DNA from: Methylocaldum sp035627495
Lineage (GTDB): Bacteria; Pseudomonadota; Gammaproteobacteria; Methylococcales; Methylococcaceae
Reading direction: 5' to 3'
Assembly (NCBI RefSeq): GCF_035627495.1
Contig: NZ_DASPLO010000158.1
Location: forward strand, 70,830 to 134,829
DNA: 64,000 nucleotides
In this document: one piece after another, positions 51,135 to 59,569 of the stretch
Layout: every line of letters begins with the position of its first letter
Position numbering within the stretch: position 1 is the first letter of the stretch
Made by a program: the position numbers and the translations under genes
The notes under the pieces: generated by a model
Database searches by the model: none
Seen by the model: only the letters and a program-made list of their open reading frames with translations
What the model was told of the DNA's origin: nothing

Positions 51135-52526
51135 ATGAATTCCCTCAACCTCGATTCCCACGACAGCCGCCCTTTGATCGAGCAGATCGTGGCCGGTATC
51201 AAGCAGCGTATCGACGAACGCGCCTTGCGGCCCGGCGCGCGCCTGCCGTCGATTCGGCATTTCGCGGAAGAGCATCGGGTCAGCAAGTTCACCGTGGTCC
51301 AGGCGTTCGACCGGCTGGTGGCGATGGGCTATCTGAAATCCCGGCAGGGGTCGGGTTTTTATGTGGCCCATCGCTCGGAGTCCGGCGATGCGGCCAATCA
51401 GTCCTGCCAGCTCGAGCGGGCCATGGACGTGCTCTGGCTGCTCCGCAACGCCTTGCAGGAGCATTCCCACCTTGCCATGCCCGGTGCCGGCTGGTTGCCC
51501 GGCGAGTGGATGGATGGCGCAGGCATTCAGCGGAGTCTCCGAACGCTCGCCCGCAAAAGCGGCACCTATTTGACCAGCTACGGTCTGCCGGCCGGGTACG
51601 AACCGTTGCGGTCTCTATTGGCGCGGCGGCTCGAAGATCAGGGCATCGGCTGCTCTCCCCGGCAGATCGTCACCACCCGCGGAGCCACCCACGCACTGGA
51701 CCTGATCAGCCGACTGTTCGTCAAACCGGGCGACGCCGTGCTGGTGGACGATCCCGGCTACTACACCTTGTTCGGTTACCTGAAGCTTTCGGGGGCACGG
51801 CTGGTGGGCGTGCCCTGGACCACCCAGGGGCCAGACACCGCTGCGATGGAAAACCTGATCCAGGAGCACCGGCCCAAAGTGTTTTTCACCAATACGCTGC
51901 TGCACAACCCGACCGGGGTCAGCATCAGCCAGCCGGTCGCCCATAGGGTGCTGCAACTGGCCGAGCGCTACGACCTGATGATCGTGGAGGACGATATCTA
52001 CGGCGATTTGCTGACGGGACAAGCCACCCGGCTGGCGACACTCGACCAACTGGAGCGGGTGCTGTTCGTCAGCAGTTTTTCGAAAACCGTCTCCGCAAGC
52101 CTTCGGGTCGGTTTCCTGGCCTGCAGGTACGAAATCGCCGAGAGCCTGACCGATCTCAAGCTCCTGACCAGCCTGACCACCTCGGAAATCGACGAGCGGC
52201 TGGTCTACGAACTCCTCACCGACGGCTATTATCGGAAGCACCTGGAAAAGCTGCGCTCGCGCCTTCGCAAAGCGCGGGGCGAGGCCGTCAGAAACCTCGA
52301 AGGCAGCGGGCTGGAAATCTATCAGGATGCGGAAGACGGACTGTTCATCTGGGCGCGCCGGGAAGAATCCGAGAACGCCACGTCGGTGGCCGCGGCGGCC
52401 GCCAAACAGGGCATCATGCTGGCGCCGGGCGCCCTGTTCCGGCCCCAGCAGGAAGCCTCGCCCTGGCTGCGCTTCAATGCGGCGGGCTGCGGGAACCCGG
52501 CCATTTTCCGGTTTCTGGAGACCTAA
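51135..52526 (+). CDS. MocR/PdxR-type regulator (GntR helix-turn-helix plus aminotransferase domain)
   Basis: 463 residues. A winged-helix GntR domain (12-80: RPLIEQIVAGIKQRID, LPSIRHFAEEHRVSKFTV, GYLKSRQGSGFYV) is joined to a fold-type I aminotransferase-like domain with the PLP-lysine at Lys317 (SSFSKTVSASLRVGF). MocR regulators use PLP and an amino-acid ligand as effector and usually control a neighbouring gene. The divergent phzF-aminotransferase-transporter operon is the evident candidate. The right arm of the 19-bp inverted repeat ends one base before this ATG, leaving little room for a ribosome site. Confidence 0.93.
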   Translation: MNSLNLDSHDSRPLIEQIVAGIKQRIDERALRPGARLPSIRHFAEEHRVSKFTVVQAFDRLVAMGYLKSRQGSGFYVAHRSESGDAANQSCQLERAMDVLWLLRNALQEHSHLAMPGAGWLPGEWMDGAGIQRSLRTLARKSGTYLTSYGLPAGYEPLRSLLARRLEDQGIGCSPRQIVTTRGATHALDLISRLFVKPGDAVLVDDPGYYTLFGYLKLSGARLVGVPWTTQGPDTAAMENLIQEHRPKVFFTNTLLHNPTGVSISQPVAHRVLQLAERYDLMIVEDDIYGDLLTGQATRLATLDQLERVLFVSSFSKTVSASLRVGFLACRYEIAESLTDLKLLTSLTTSEIDERLVYELLTDGYYRKHLEKLRSRLRKARGEAVRNLEGSGLEIYQDAEDGLFIWARREESENATSVAAAAAKQGIMLAPGALFRPQQEASPWLRFNAAGCGNPAIFRFLET

Positions 52527-52626
52527 CGCACCGATGAGAATTAAGGAAGCCCTTCGCGGACAACGCCGGGCCGAACCTTATGGCTTAAAAAATTACGCCG
52601 GCTTTTTTAACTCTGAGGAGAAGACG

Positions 52627-53460
52627 ATGTATCGATGGAACCCGGAAGATTATTCCCGCCATTCGGCTGGCCAGGAGCATTGGGCGCGGGAGCTTTTGAG
52701 CGGCTTGAACCTGCGCCCGGACGACTCGGTGCTGGACATCGGCTGCGGGGACGGCCGCATCACCGCGGAACTGGCGAAGCACGTGCCGCACGGCAGGGCG
52801 GTCGGCGTCGATCTTTCGGAAGACATGATCCGCTATGCGGCCAGCCGGTTTCCGGCGTCGAATTACCCGAATCTCGAATTTCGGCAGGCGGATGCCCAGG
52901 CATTGCCTTTCGACTCGGAATTCACTGTGGTCTATTCCAACGCCGCCCTGCACTGGGTCCGGGATCATAGGCCGGTGCTGGCCGGGATCGCCCGCGCTTT
53001 GAAACCGGGTGGCCGTTGTGTGATGCAAATGGGCGGCCGGGGCAATGCCGCCGCGCTGATCGCCGCGTTCGACGCGGTTGCGGATGATCCCGAGTGGCGC
53101 GATGCGTTCGAGGGGTTCGAATCCACCTTCGGCTTCCACGATGCGGAAAGCTATCGCCAGTGGCTCATGGAGGCGGGGTTGGACGCCGAGCGGGTCCGGC
53201 TGATCGACAAGGACATGGTGCACGCCCATCGGGAAGCCTTCACCGGTTGGCTGCGCACCGCTTGGCATCCCTATACGTCGAGGATCCCGGCGGAGCGGCG
53301 GGAGCGCTTCATCGAGGCCGTCGCCGAAAGCTACCTGGCCGAGAATCCGTCCGATGCGGCGGGGCGGATCCATGTCGCCATGATGCGGCTCCAGGTGGAG
53401 GCGCGGAAGCCGGCGGTTGGAACGGCATTGGGCGAAGCCTCCGTTCCCGTGGAACGATAA
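52627..53460 (+). CDS. SAM-dependent methyltransferase (trans-aconitate methyltransferase-like)
   Basis: 277 residues. Start ATG 52627 is preceded by TGAGGAGAAG. Class I methyltransferase: LDIGCGDGRITAEL near 36-49, GVDLSEDMIRYA near 60, FRQADAQALPF, SNAALHWVRDH near 110 and LKPGGRCVMQMGG. The order and C-terminal helical part resemble trans-aconitate 2-methyltransferase, but the substrate is not certain. It follows the MocR gene by 100 bases on the same strand and faces the TetR gene, 7 bases from its stop. Confidence 0.88.
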   Translation: MYRWNPEDYSRHSAGQEHWARELLSGLNLRPDDSVLDIGCGDGRITAELAKHVPHGRAVGVDLSEDMIRYAASRFPASNYPNLEFRQADAQALPFDSEFTVVYSNAALHWVRDHRPVLAGIARALKPGGRCVMQMGGRGNAAALIAAFDAVADDPEWRDAFEGFESTFGFHDAESYRQWLMEAGLDAERVRLIDKDMVHAHREAFTGWLRTAWHPYTSRIPAERRERFIEAVAESYLAENPSDAAGRIHVAMMRLQVEARKPAVGTALGEASVPVER

Positions 53461-53467
53461 AACGTTC

Positions 53468-54199
53468 TCAGCGCATCGCGATCGACGCCGCTTCCTCGGG
53501 AAAGATTTCGCGCACGATGCGCTCCGCCGAAGCGGCGTAGTCATGCCGGGTGGAGACGGGCTCCCAGGGGAGGCCGTCCAGCAAGGTTCTCAACACCAGC
53601 CGGACATTGTTCTCCAGGTCGCCGATACCCATGTTTCGGTAAGGGAAGTTGAAAGTTTCGAACATGAGTTCGCCGTAATGCAGCGCCCAAAAGCCGTAAA
53701 CCAGGTCCTGCGGAGCCATGTTCTCCGGTAGCTTCAAATCCCTGTTTTCGATGGCTTCCGTGATGACGATGACGACCCGGTCGATCACTTCCTTCATGAG
53801 TTCGTTTTGCGCCGCGTGGCTCTCCGGCGAGATTTTTTCCCGGACGCCGGCGGATTTGACGGTATAGATGCTTTCGTATTCGACCGGATGCAGCTTGGCG
53901 TAGAAATCGTGGGCCAGGTGTATGGCCAATAGCCGTTCGCGACTGTTGCCACGAAAGGTCAGGGCGCGGTCGAAGAAGTCGCGCCAGATTCTCAGTCCGC
54001 GCATGCAGAGGTGCATCAGCACTTCCTCCTTGCACTGGAAGTGCTGGTAAATCGTCCCCTTGGAGTACTCGGTCAACTCCGCGATACGCTCCATCCCGAA
54101 GTTGCTGAAGCCCTGCTCGGCGATCAGTTTGGCCGACACATCCAGGATCAACTCCTGCCGGGCGATGATTTCACGTTGCTTTCGAGTTAACTTCGTCAT
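53468..54199 (-). CDS. TetR-family transcriptional regulator
   Basis: 243 residues from ATG 54199; the longer frame upstream crosses the operator. The N-terminal helix-turn-helix (about 15-60) contains KLIAEQGFSNFGMERIAE and YSKGTIYQHFQCKEEVLMH. The C-terminal domain is an all-helical ligand pocket with no recognised family. It is divergent from the secreted DUF2380-type gene at 54325. A perfect TTTGACG-TGT-CGTCAAA palindrome between them is the likely operator, so it probably represses itself and that gene. Confidence 0.92.
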   Translation of the reverse strand: MTKLTRKQREIIARQELILDVSAKLIAEQGFSNFGMERIAELTEYSKGTIYQHFQCKEEVLMHLCMRGLRIWRDFFDRALTFRGNSRERLLAIHLAHDFYAKLHPVEYESIYTVKSAGVREKISPESHAAQNELMKEVIDRVVIVITEAIENRDLKLPENMAPQDLVYGFWALHYGELMFETFNFPYRNMGIGDLENNVRLVLRTLLDGLPWEPVSTRHDYAASAERIVREIFPEEAASIAMR

Positions 54200-54221
54200 G
54201 ATTCTGACGTTATGTATATAT

Positions 54222-54238
54222 TTTGACGTGTCGTCAAA
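54222..54238. promoter_or_regulatory. probable TetR operator
   Basis: Perfect 7-bp inverted repeat TTTGACG-TGT-CGTCAAA in the 125-bp space between tetR and the divergent gene. A half-site TGACG lies at 54214-54218. Confidence 0.65.
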
Positions 54239-54324
54239 TTCTATGTTGTAATTTTTACCGCGACTTAGCACGACCCCAAGCAGCGTACTCGGTAAGAATG
54301 CCGGATTTCAATGAGGAGATTCCG

Positions 54325-55062
54325 ATGCGTCATTCCATATTCGTTCGGTTGATGTCGGCTTTTACGTTTCTGATGTTGGCCCAAAATGTAGGCCGGAATA
54401 AGCCCTTCGACTGGGCTCAGGACAGGCTTCGCGTTTCCGGCATTTTCGTACGCCGCGAGCGCCGGGAACGGCTACCGCCCCTTCGACGGGGCTCAGGGCA
54501 GGCTTATCCCGGCCTACACCGGCTGATCTCGGCTTTTGCGGTCTTGGTGCTATTCCATTCCCCTGTCTGGCCTCAGAACAGTCTGGTCGACCGGGTGTCC
54601 ACAGGCGAAAGTCCGCATCTCAAAACGCTCGCGGTGCTCGATTTGGAACTGACCGGCGATCTCAGCGACAGTACCCGCGATGTCGAGTGGTCGAAACGGC
54701 TCGCCCTCATGACCGAGGCCCTGCGCGACGAGCTGAGCCGCAGCGGGCTTTATCGCGTGGTCGATCATGGGGCGGCTCCGGGGCTCATCGCCGAGCTGAA
54801 GTCGGCTCGCTATCTGCACGCGTGCAACGGCTGCGAGTTCGATATCGCCCAGAGGCTCGGCGCCGAGCGGGTCCTGGTGGGCTGGGTGTTTCGAATGAGC
54901 AATCTGGTCCTCACGCTGCACATCGAAATCCGCGATGTCGCCACCGGACAAACCCTGATCAACCGCGCCTTCGATTTTCGCGGTGACAACGACACATCCT
55001 GGCGCAGGGCCATCGTCTATTTCGTCAAGGACTTACGGGAGAGGCCGGCAAGCAGGCAATAA
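54325..55062 (+). CDS. DUF2380-like secreted protein with REP inserted in its signal region
   Basis: 245 residues from ATG 54325 (GAGGAG upstream). The conserved part starts near residue 90: LKTLAVLDLEL ... SGLYRVVDHG ... CNGCEFDIAQRLGAERVLVGWVFRMSNL ... RDVATGQTLI. This is the DUF2380 pattern, of unknown function and usually exported. Before it are two hydrophobic segments, RLMSAFTFLMLA and RLISAFAVLVLF. Between them residues 22-64 are encoded by a class B REP (54388-54517). The two segments are diverged duplicates 174 bases apart, so 58 codons were added in frame. Export may be impaired or reset. Confidence 0.78.
   Translation: MRHSIFVRLMSAFTFLMLAQNVGRNKPFDWAQDRLRVSGIFVRRERRERLPPLRRGSGQAYPGLHRLISAFAVLVLFHSPVWPQNSLVDRVSTGESPHLKTLAVLDLELTGDLSDSTRDVEWSKRLALMTEALRDELSRSGLYRVVDHGAAPGLIAELKSARYLHACNGCEFDIAQRLGAERVLVGWVFRMSNLVLTLHIEIRDVATGQTLINRAFDFRGDNDTSWRRAIVYFVKDLRERPASRQ
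54388..54517. repeat. REP pair, class B, inside a coding sequence
   Basis: GTAGGCCGGAATAAGCCC ... GCGTTTCCGGCA, then GCCGGGAACGGCTACCGCC ... TTATCCCGGCCTAC. It lies fully within the open frame of the DUF2380-like gene. TCGGCTTTT occurs on both sides (54355-54363 and 54529-54537). Confidence 0.9.
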
Positions 55063-55108
55063 GTACTCTGCTCTTGGGCTTTTCGGTTCAACTTTCGGAG
55101 AAGTAAAC

Positions 55109-55528
55109 ATGATTGAAAAGCTGAATGTGACGAAAACGATTGACGTGCCCGGCGACAAGGTTTGGGCAGCGATCAGCGGCATCGGCGGTCTCGATCGCTG
55201 GTTCCCGGTGATTGCGAGCTGTCGCGTCGAAGGCGAAGGTGTCGGCGCAATACGCGTATTAGGTCTGGGCGATGGGGGTGAAATAAGAGATCGCATTGAG
55301 GAAATCGATCATCAAACCAGACGATTTCGCTATGTGCGAACGGACTCACCGTTTCCGGTCACTAAATACCTGGGCACGGTGGACGTGCGCGATGCGGACG
55401 GCGACAAGTCGGAGGTATCGTGGACGGTGGAGATCGATGTGGCGGCGGATGCCCGCGACGAATTAACCCGTTTCCTCAAAAGTGCGTTGTCCGCCGGCAT
55501 CAGTGGTATCGAGCAGGATTTGCGATAG
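55109..55528 (+). CDS. SRPBCC-family protein (polyketide cyclase/START-like)
   Basis: 139 residues. Helix-grip fold: TKTIDVPGDKVWAAISGIGGLDRWFP at the N-terminus, ASCRVEGEGVGAIR, then beta strands ending in a long C-terminal helix (TRFLKSALSAGISGIEQDL). Members bind small hydrophobic ligands. Start ATG 55109 has GGAG upstream. It lies between two DUF2380-like genes on the same strand (46 and 10 bases away), so the three form a probable operon. Ligand unknown. Confidence 0.85.
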   Translation: MIEKLNVTKTIDVPGDKVWAAISGIGGLDRWFPVIASCRVEGEGVGAIRVLGLGDGGEIRDRIEEIDHQTRRFRYVRTDSPFPVTKYLGTVDVRDADGDKSEVSWTVEIDVAADARDELTRFLKSALSAGISGIEQDLR

Positions 55529-55538
55529 GAGAACCGTA

Positions 55539-56057
55539 ATGTCTTTCTTAAGCAAGATTATTTCAATTATTGCTCTCACGATCCTCGTTTCTCTTCCGGT
55601 GAGTGCGAATTCCGATATCGCCGTTTTGGATTTCGAGTTGAACGATGTCACGTCGAACCCGGGCGTTGCCGAAGAAATCGAAAGAACAGGCTCTCTGAAA
55701 CGGCAGCTGGAAGAGAGTTTGAGTGCCAAAGGCGGCTATCGGATCGTTTCGATAGACCCGGCTACTCAAGAAGCCGCTACCAAGGGGTTCGGGTACCTTT
55801 GGGATCACCCGGACGAAGCGGCAGCGCTCGGGAAGAATAGCGGAAGTCGGTTTGTCCTCGTCGGAAGGGTACATAAACCGAGCTTCTTGTTTGTCTATCT
55901 TATGGCACACTTGATCGATACAAGGACCGGAGAGGTTATCGGCGACTTTATCGTCGAGGTTAAAGGCCAGCAGAAAAACTTCACCGCCAAGGGCATCGAG
56001 AATCTGGCTCGGCAAATCGATGCAAGATTCCAAACGGTTCGCGGCTCGAAAACCTGA
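55539..56057 (+). CDS. second DUF2380/DUF3280-like secreted protein
   Basis: 172 residues. A signal peptide (SIIALTILVSLPVSA, cut before NSD) is followed by DIAVLDFELNDVTSNPG, an arrangement matching the gene at 54325, then GGYRIVSIDPATQ, SGSRFVLVGRVHKPSFLFVYLMA and LIDTRTGEVIGDFIVEV. It lacks the CNGC motif of its neighbour. Start ATG 55539 has AGGAG upstream and is 10 bases past the SRPBCC stop. The intact signal peptide here contrasts with the disrupted one in the paralogue. Confidence 0.82.
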   Translation: MSFLSKIISIIALTILVSLPVSANSDIAVLDFELNDVTSNPGVAEEIERTGSLKRQLEESLSAKGGYRIVSIDPATQEAATKGFGYLWDHPDEAAALGKNSGSRFVLVGRVHKPSFLFVYLMAHLIDTRTGEVIGDFIVEVKGQQKNFTAKGIENLARQIDARFQTVRGSKT

Positions 56058-56142
56058 ACCTCCTACACGGCAAGGGATGGGCGCGGGCCATGATTCGGCC
56101 GTTCAAGAATACAGCGGGCTTAAATCTTCGAAGGCATTACCT

Positions 56143-56547
56143 ATGGTAACCGGCGGCTGTCTTTGCGGCGCTATCGAGTACGAAATCGATGGGCAATTGC
56201 ATTTCGCCCGAAATTGCCATTGTTCGATGTGCCGCAGAGCCACCGGCGCGGCTTTTGCTACTTGGGCCTATGTCGAGAAGAAAGATTTCAGGCTGACGAA
56301 AGGACAGGCGCTGCTCGTCCATTATCCGTCTTCGCCGGGGATCGTAAGAACGTTTTGCCAAGTGTGCGGTTCCACCCTGCAATATATTGCGGAACAGGAT
56401 TTCCCCGACGCCTTCGGGCTGGCGCTGGGAACGGTGGACGGACACCCCGGTTGCCGGCCTATGCGTCACGTCATGGTCGGCTCCAAAGCCGCCTGGTTCG
56501 AGATTACCGACGATCTGCCTCAATCGGAGTCCGCTCCGGACGAGTAG
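56143..56547 (+). CDS. GFA-fold (CENP-V/GFA) zinc protein
   Basis: 134 residues. The GFA family zinc ligands are visible: Cys6/Cys8 (CLC), Cys25/27/30 (CHCSMC) and CQVC near 72-75. The family was named for glutathione-dependent formaldehyde activation, but most members have unknown substrates. The start at 56143 has a GAAGG site. The frame is open further upstream without family resemblance. A second GFA protein is at 60627-61010. Confidence 0.88.
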   Translation: MVTGGCLCGAIEYEIDGQLHFARNCHCSMCRRATGAAFATWAYVEKKDFRLTKGQALLVHYPSSPGIVRTFCQVCGSTLQYIAEQDFPDAFGLALGTVDGHPGCRPMRHVMVGSKAAWFEITDDLPQSESAPDE

Positions 56548-56634
56548 TGGGTTTCTTTGTGGCTTTGCTGCCGGCGCATGGACGGCAAAGCCGTTGTTGC
56601 CATCTCCGACCGCAATCGTTGCAATAATCGTCCA

Positions 56635-57120
56635 ATGAAAACGGAAACATCCTTAGTACTACCCGCTCTCGATCCCGCCGCCGTCCCTTCCCGGACCACG
56701 TCGATCTATCCGACGGAAGAGCTGCGTGCCCTGACCGTGGGCCGAAGCAAGCAGGCGCTCGGCGATGCGCTGGGCTTGCAGACCTTCGGCGTGAACTTGG
56801 TCCGGCTGGAGCCGGGCGCGATGTCCGCGCTCAGGCATTGGCACACCCGCCAGGACGAATTCGTCTATGTGCTGGAGGGCGAGATCGCTTTAGTTACCGA
56901 AGCCGGGGAGCAATGCCTCCGTTCCGGTCAATGCGCGGGATTTCCCGCCGGCAAAGCCGACGGGCACCATCTGGTCAATCGCGGCAACGGCGTCGCGGTT
57001 TATCTGGAAGTGGGCGACCGGTTGCCCGGCGATCGCGCGCATTATTCCGATGCGGACCTCGAAGCGCGTGCGACCCGCGGCGGATATGGCTTCTTCCATA
57101 AGGACGGTATGCCTTATTGA
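56635..57120 (+). CDS. cupin-domain protein
   Basis: 161 residues. A single cupin barrel holds RHWHTRQDEFVYVLEGE (motif 1 with two His and Glu for a metal) near 65-82, and GFPAGKADGHHLVNRG (motif 2) near 103. The extended N-terminus and the C-terminal FFHKDGMPY tail are seen in cupins of sugar or small-molecule metabolism. Activity unknown. It is followed after 14 bases by a GNAT gene in the same direction. Confidence 0.85.
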   Translation: MKTETSLVLPALDPAAVPSRTTSIYPTEELRALTVGRSKQALGDALGLQTFGVNLVRLEPGAMSALRHWHTRQDEFVYVLEGEIALVTEAGEQCLRSGQCAGFPAGKADGHHLVNRGNGVAVYLEVGDRLPGDRAHYSDADLEARATRGGYGFFHKDGMPY

Positions 57121-57134
57121 AGGGATAAGCGGCT

Positions 57135-57602
57135 ATGGAGATACGCCTCGCAACCCTCGATGATGCTCCGGGAATAAGCGCTCTCGCCCGCGATATGACG
57201 AAGCGATTCATCGCGTCCGAGTTCTCCGAGGAAGCGGCGCGCCGGTTGCTCGACTCGATGGACGAAACTTCGATCAAGAGCTACATAGAGTCCGGTTATC
57301 GATACCATGTTGCGGAGGAAAATGGCGAGCTTGTTGGCGTCGTCGCGGTCCGGGACAACCGACATCTCTATCATTTGTTCGTGTCCGAACGTTTCCAGGG
57401 GAAGGGCTTGGCCAAAAGGCTTTGGGAAGTCGCCAAAGCTGCCAGCATCGGTTCAGGGAATCCAGGCGTCTTTACGGTCAATTCGTCCCGCTATGCCGTC
57501 GGCGTATACGAGAAGTTCGGGTTCGTCAGGCAATCCGAAGCAATCGATGTTTCTGGCGTGATTTGTATCCCCATGAAGCTGGAGTTGCCGGTTCGTGAAT
57601 AG
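57135..57602 (+). CDS. GNAT-family N-acetyltransferase
   Basis: 155 residues. GNAT fold: IRLATLDDAPGISALAR at the start, YRYHVAEENGELVGVVAVRD in the middle, and the acetyl-CoA motif A LFVSERFQGKGLAKRLWEVAK near 80-100. C-terminal YEKFGFVRQSE. Substrate unknown. Close spacing to the cupin gene suggests co-transcription. Confidence 0.9.
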   Translation: MEIRLATLDDAPGISALARDMTKRFIASEFSEEAARRLLDSMDETSIKSYIESGYRYHVAEENGELVGVVAVRDNRHLYHLFVSERFQGKGLAKRLWEVAKAASIGSGNPGVFTVNSSRYAVGVYEKFGFVRQSEAIDVSGVICIPMKLELPVRE

Positions 57603-57874
57603 ACAACTCCAAAATTGCGCAGCCGACTCCGCTTAAATCTGCTTTGGATAAAGACAGCCGGAGTAGTGACAACCACAGGCTTCTTTCGATTTGAGGCCTG
57701 GCGATACCGGTCAATGCCGCATTGGTGTCGCGGAGAATCACCATGTGGATCAGACCGTGCCGGAGCGAATACGAAGATGGCGGTAGTCGCGAAAATCAGG
57801 CGTCTTGGATTCAGGTTCATGGGTTGGGGCGGTTACAGGTTATGGATTCGAGCGACACGGAGACGACGGGTCGA
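57603..57874. other. intergenic, nothing recognised
   Basis: 272 bases between two convergent acetyltransferase genes. No repeat class from this window is present and no reading frame looks coding. Confidence 0.3.
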
Positions 57875-58402
57875 TCATACGGCGACGCTTTCTTCGACAT
57901 AGGCGTAGAGAGCCTGATCGATGAGGACTCCGTCCTTGATGGCGGCGCACCGGATTACCCCTTCCCGTTTGAACCCGGCTTTTTCCAACACTCGCATGGA
58001 AGCCGGATTCCACGCGAACACGCGGGCTTCCAGACGAATCAGACCGAATTGCGACAGAATTTCCGGCAAGAGTGCGCGGGCCGCCGCCGTAGTGATCCCT
58101 CGTCCCCAATACGGCTCGCCGAGCCAAGAGCCGAATTCGGCGGATTTGGCATAGATGCCCTCCCGCAGTTCGATGCCGATTCCGCCGACGGCGCGGCCGT
58201 CCACCTCGATGGCCCAAGAGGTGGGGGCCGGCATCTCGGCGACGTGAGCTATCCACCAAATCGCGTCTTTTTCCGTATAGGGATAGGGAAATCGGTCGGT
58301 CAGATTTCGCCATATCTTGCGATTGTCGGCGAATTCCACGAGATCGGCCTTGTCGCGCTCGGACCAATCACGGATCACGCCGCGTTCGAACTCGATTCGC
58401 AT
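57875..58402 (-). CDS. GNAT-family N-acetyltransferase (RimJ/RimL-like)
   Basis: 175 residues. The pattern of the RimJ/RimL group: RDWSERDKADLVEFADNR at the start, WAIEVDGRAVGGIGIE, GSWLGEPYWGRGITTAAARAL (CoA-binding) near 92-112, and ASMRVLEKAGFKREG near 140. Typical substrates are protein N-termini or small amines, and here it is unknown. Convergent with the GNAT at 57135. Confidence 0.92.
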   Translation of the reverse strand: MRIEFERGVIRDWSERDKADLVEFADNRKIWRNLTDRFPYPYTEKDAIWWIAHVAEMPAPTSWAIEVDGRAVGGIGIELREGIYAKSAEFGSWLGEPYWGRGITTAAARALLPEILSQFGLIRLEARVFAWNPASMRVLEKAGFKREGVIRCAAIKDGVLIDQALYAYVEESVAV

Positions 58403-58472
58403 AGGGTTTTCGCCAAATGAAACGATAGTGTTAGCCGCCAGTCAGTACGGTTTCGCATAAGAGATGCCGATC

Positions 58473-59459
58473 TTACTCCTCGGCTCGACTTCGCGCGTTC
58501 GGACCTTGGTGAGGGCTTTCCACTACCGGGCTCGCCTGAAGTTGCACGATGCTTTTCACCGCCTCCCGGAGCCAGATATGACCGGGGTCCCGGTCGTGGC
58601 GGGCGTGCCAGAGCATCGAAATCGTGAAGGTCTCGATCTCGATCGGCGTGGGACTCAGGGTGAGATTAAACGCTTTGGCGCAACGTCGAGCCATGGACGC
58701 CGGCAGCGTGGCGATGGCGTCGGTCTCCTTGAGAATGAAGGGTAGAGCGGAGAAGCGCGTGGTGGAAAATAAAACCCGTCGCCGTAGCTTCCGGCGCGCG
58801 AGCGCTTCGTCCACGACGCCTTCGAAGTCTCCCGAAAACGACATCAGGAGATGGGGTAAAGCGAGATAGTCTTCCATTCCGATGGGCGCCTGTATGCCCA
58901 GCCGCGCGCCGTCGAACAGGCACACATAGCCTTCCCGGTAAAGATTCTCTTGGCGGTGCCAGCTCGCCACATTCGTGAATCGCGAGATGCCGAGGTCCAT
59001 CTCCTTGTTGTCCAATAATTTTGCTCCCTGTTCATGCCCCGCAAGGCGAATCGCGACACGCACGCCGGGTGCTTCGCGCTGGATGCACTCGATCAGGCTC
59101 GGGGAGAGCCCCACTTCGATGCTGTCCGGCATGCCGAGGCGGAACGTACGCTCGGCGGTGGCCGGATCGAAGCGCGGCGCCCCGAACATCTCCCGATGAA
59201 TGATTTCGAGCGCCGGTGCGAGCTGTTCCGCGAGTTCCAAGGCCCTCGCGGTTGGCTCCATGCCTTTCGCCGTACGCACGAAAAGCTCGTCTTTGAACAT
59301 TTCCCGGAGCCTCACAAGCGCTGCGCTTACCGCAGGTTGGCCGAGATATAGACGACTGGCCGCCCGTGTCACGCTCCGTTCCTTCAGTAAGGCGCTGAAT
59401 ACCGGCAGCAGATTCAGGTCCGCCTTTCTAAAATCGATTTCGTTGATGTTGTCTATCAT
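58473..59459 (-). CDS. LysR-family transcriptional regulator
   Basis: 328 residues. The N-terminal winged helix-turn-helix (about 12-70) contains LNLLPVFSALLKERSVTRAA and LYLGQPAVSAALVRLREMF. The C-terminal effector domain begins RTFRLGMPDSIE. It is similar in layout to NodD/LinR-type regulators of the SyrM subgroup. It is divergent from the SDR at 59570, with a near-palindromic A/T-rich site between, and is likely to control that gene. Confidence 0.92.
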   Translation of the reverse strand: MIDNINEIDFRKADLNLLPVFSALLKERSVTRAASRLYLGQPAVSAALVRLREMFKDELFVRTAKGMEPTARALELAEQLAPALEIIHREMFGAPRFDPATAERTFRLGMPDSIEVGLSPSLIECIQREAPGVRVAIRLAGHEQGAKLLDNKEMDLGISRFTNVASWHRQENLYREGYVCLFDGARLGIQAPIGMEDYLALPHLLMSFSGDFEGVVDEALARRKLRRRVLFSTTRFSALPFILKETDAIATLPASMARRCAKAFNLTLSPTPIEIETFTISMLWHARHDRDPGHIWLREAVKSIVQLQASPVVESPHQGPNARSRAEE

Positions 59460-59463
59460 AACA

Positions 59464-59486
59464 ATCGATTTGAATAATAAATCAAT
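59464..59486. promoter_or_regulatory. possible LysR-type operator
   Basis: ATCGATTT-GAATAAT-AAATCAAT, arms matching at 7 of 8 positions, just upstream of the lysR start in the 110-bp divergent space. It has the size and A/T content of a LysR-type box. Confidence 0.5.
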
Positions 59487-59569
59487 GATCCTCAGAATTC
59501 AAACCGCGACGGAAAGCTCTAAAGAACGCGTTTAGAGCGAGCCGCAGTCTTTATCGTTAGGAGGTCATC

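Noticed and set aside
50899..51138. 79-codon frame starting MDVKSLMNP before the MocR gene
   Set aside because: It lies within the inverted-repeat-bounded segment, includes part of a REP spacer and has no recognisable features.
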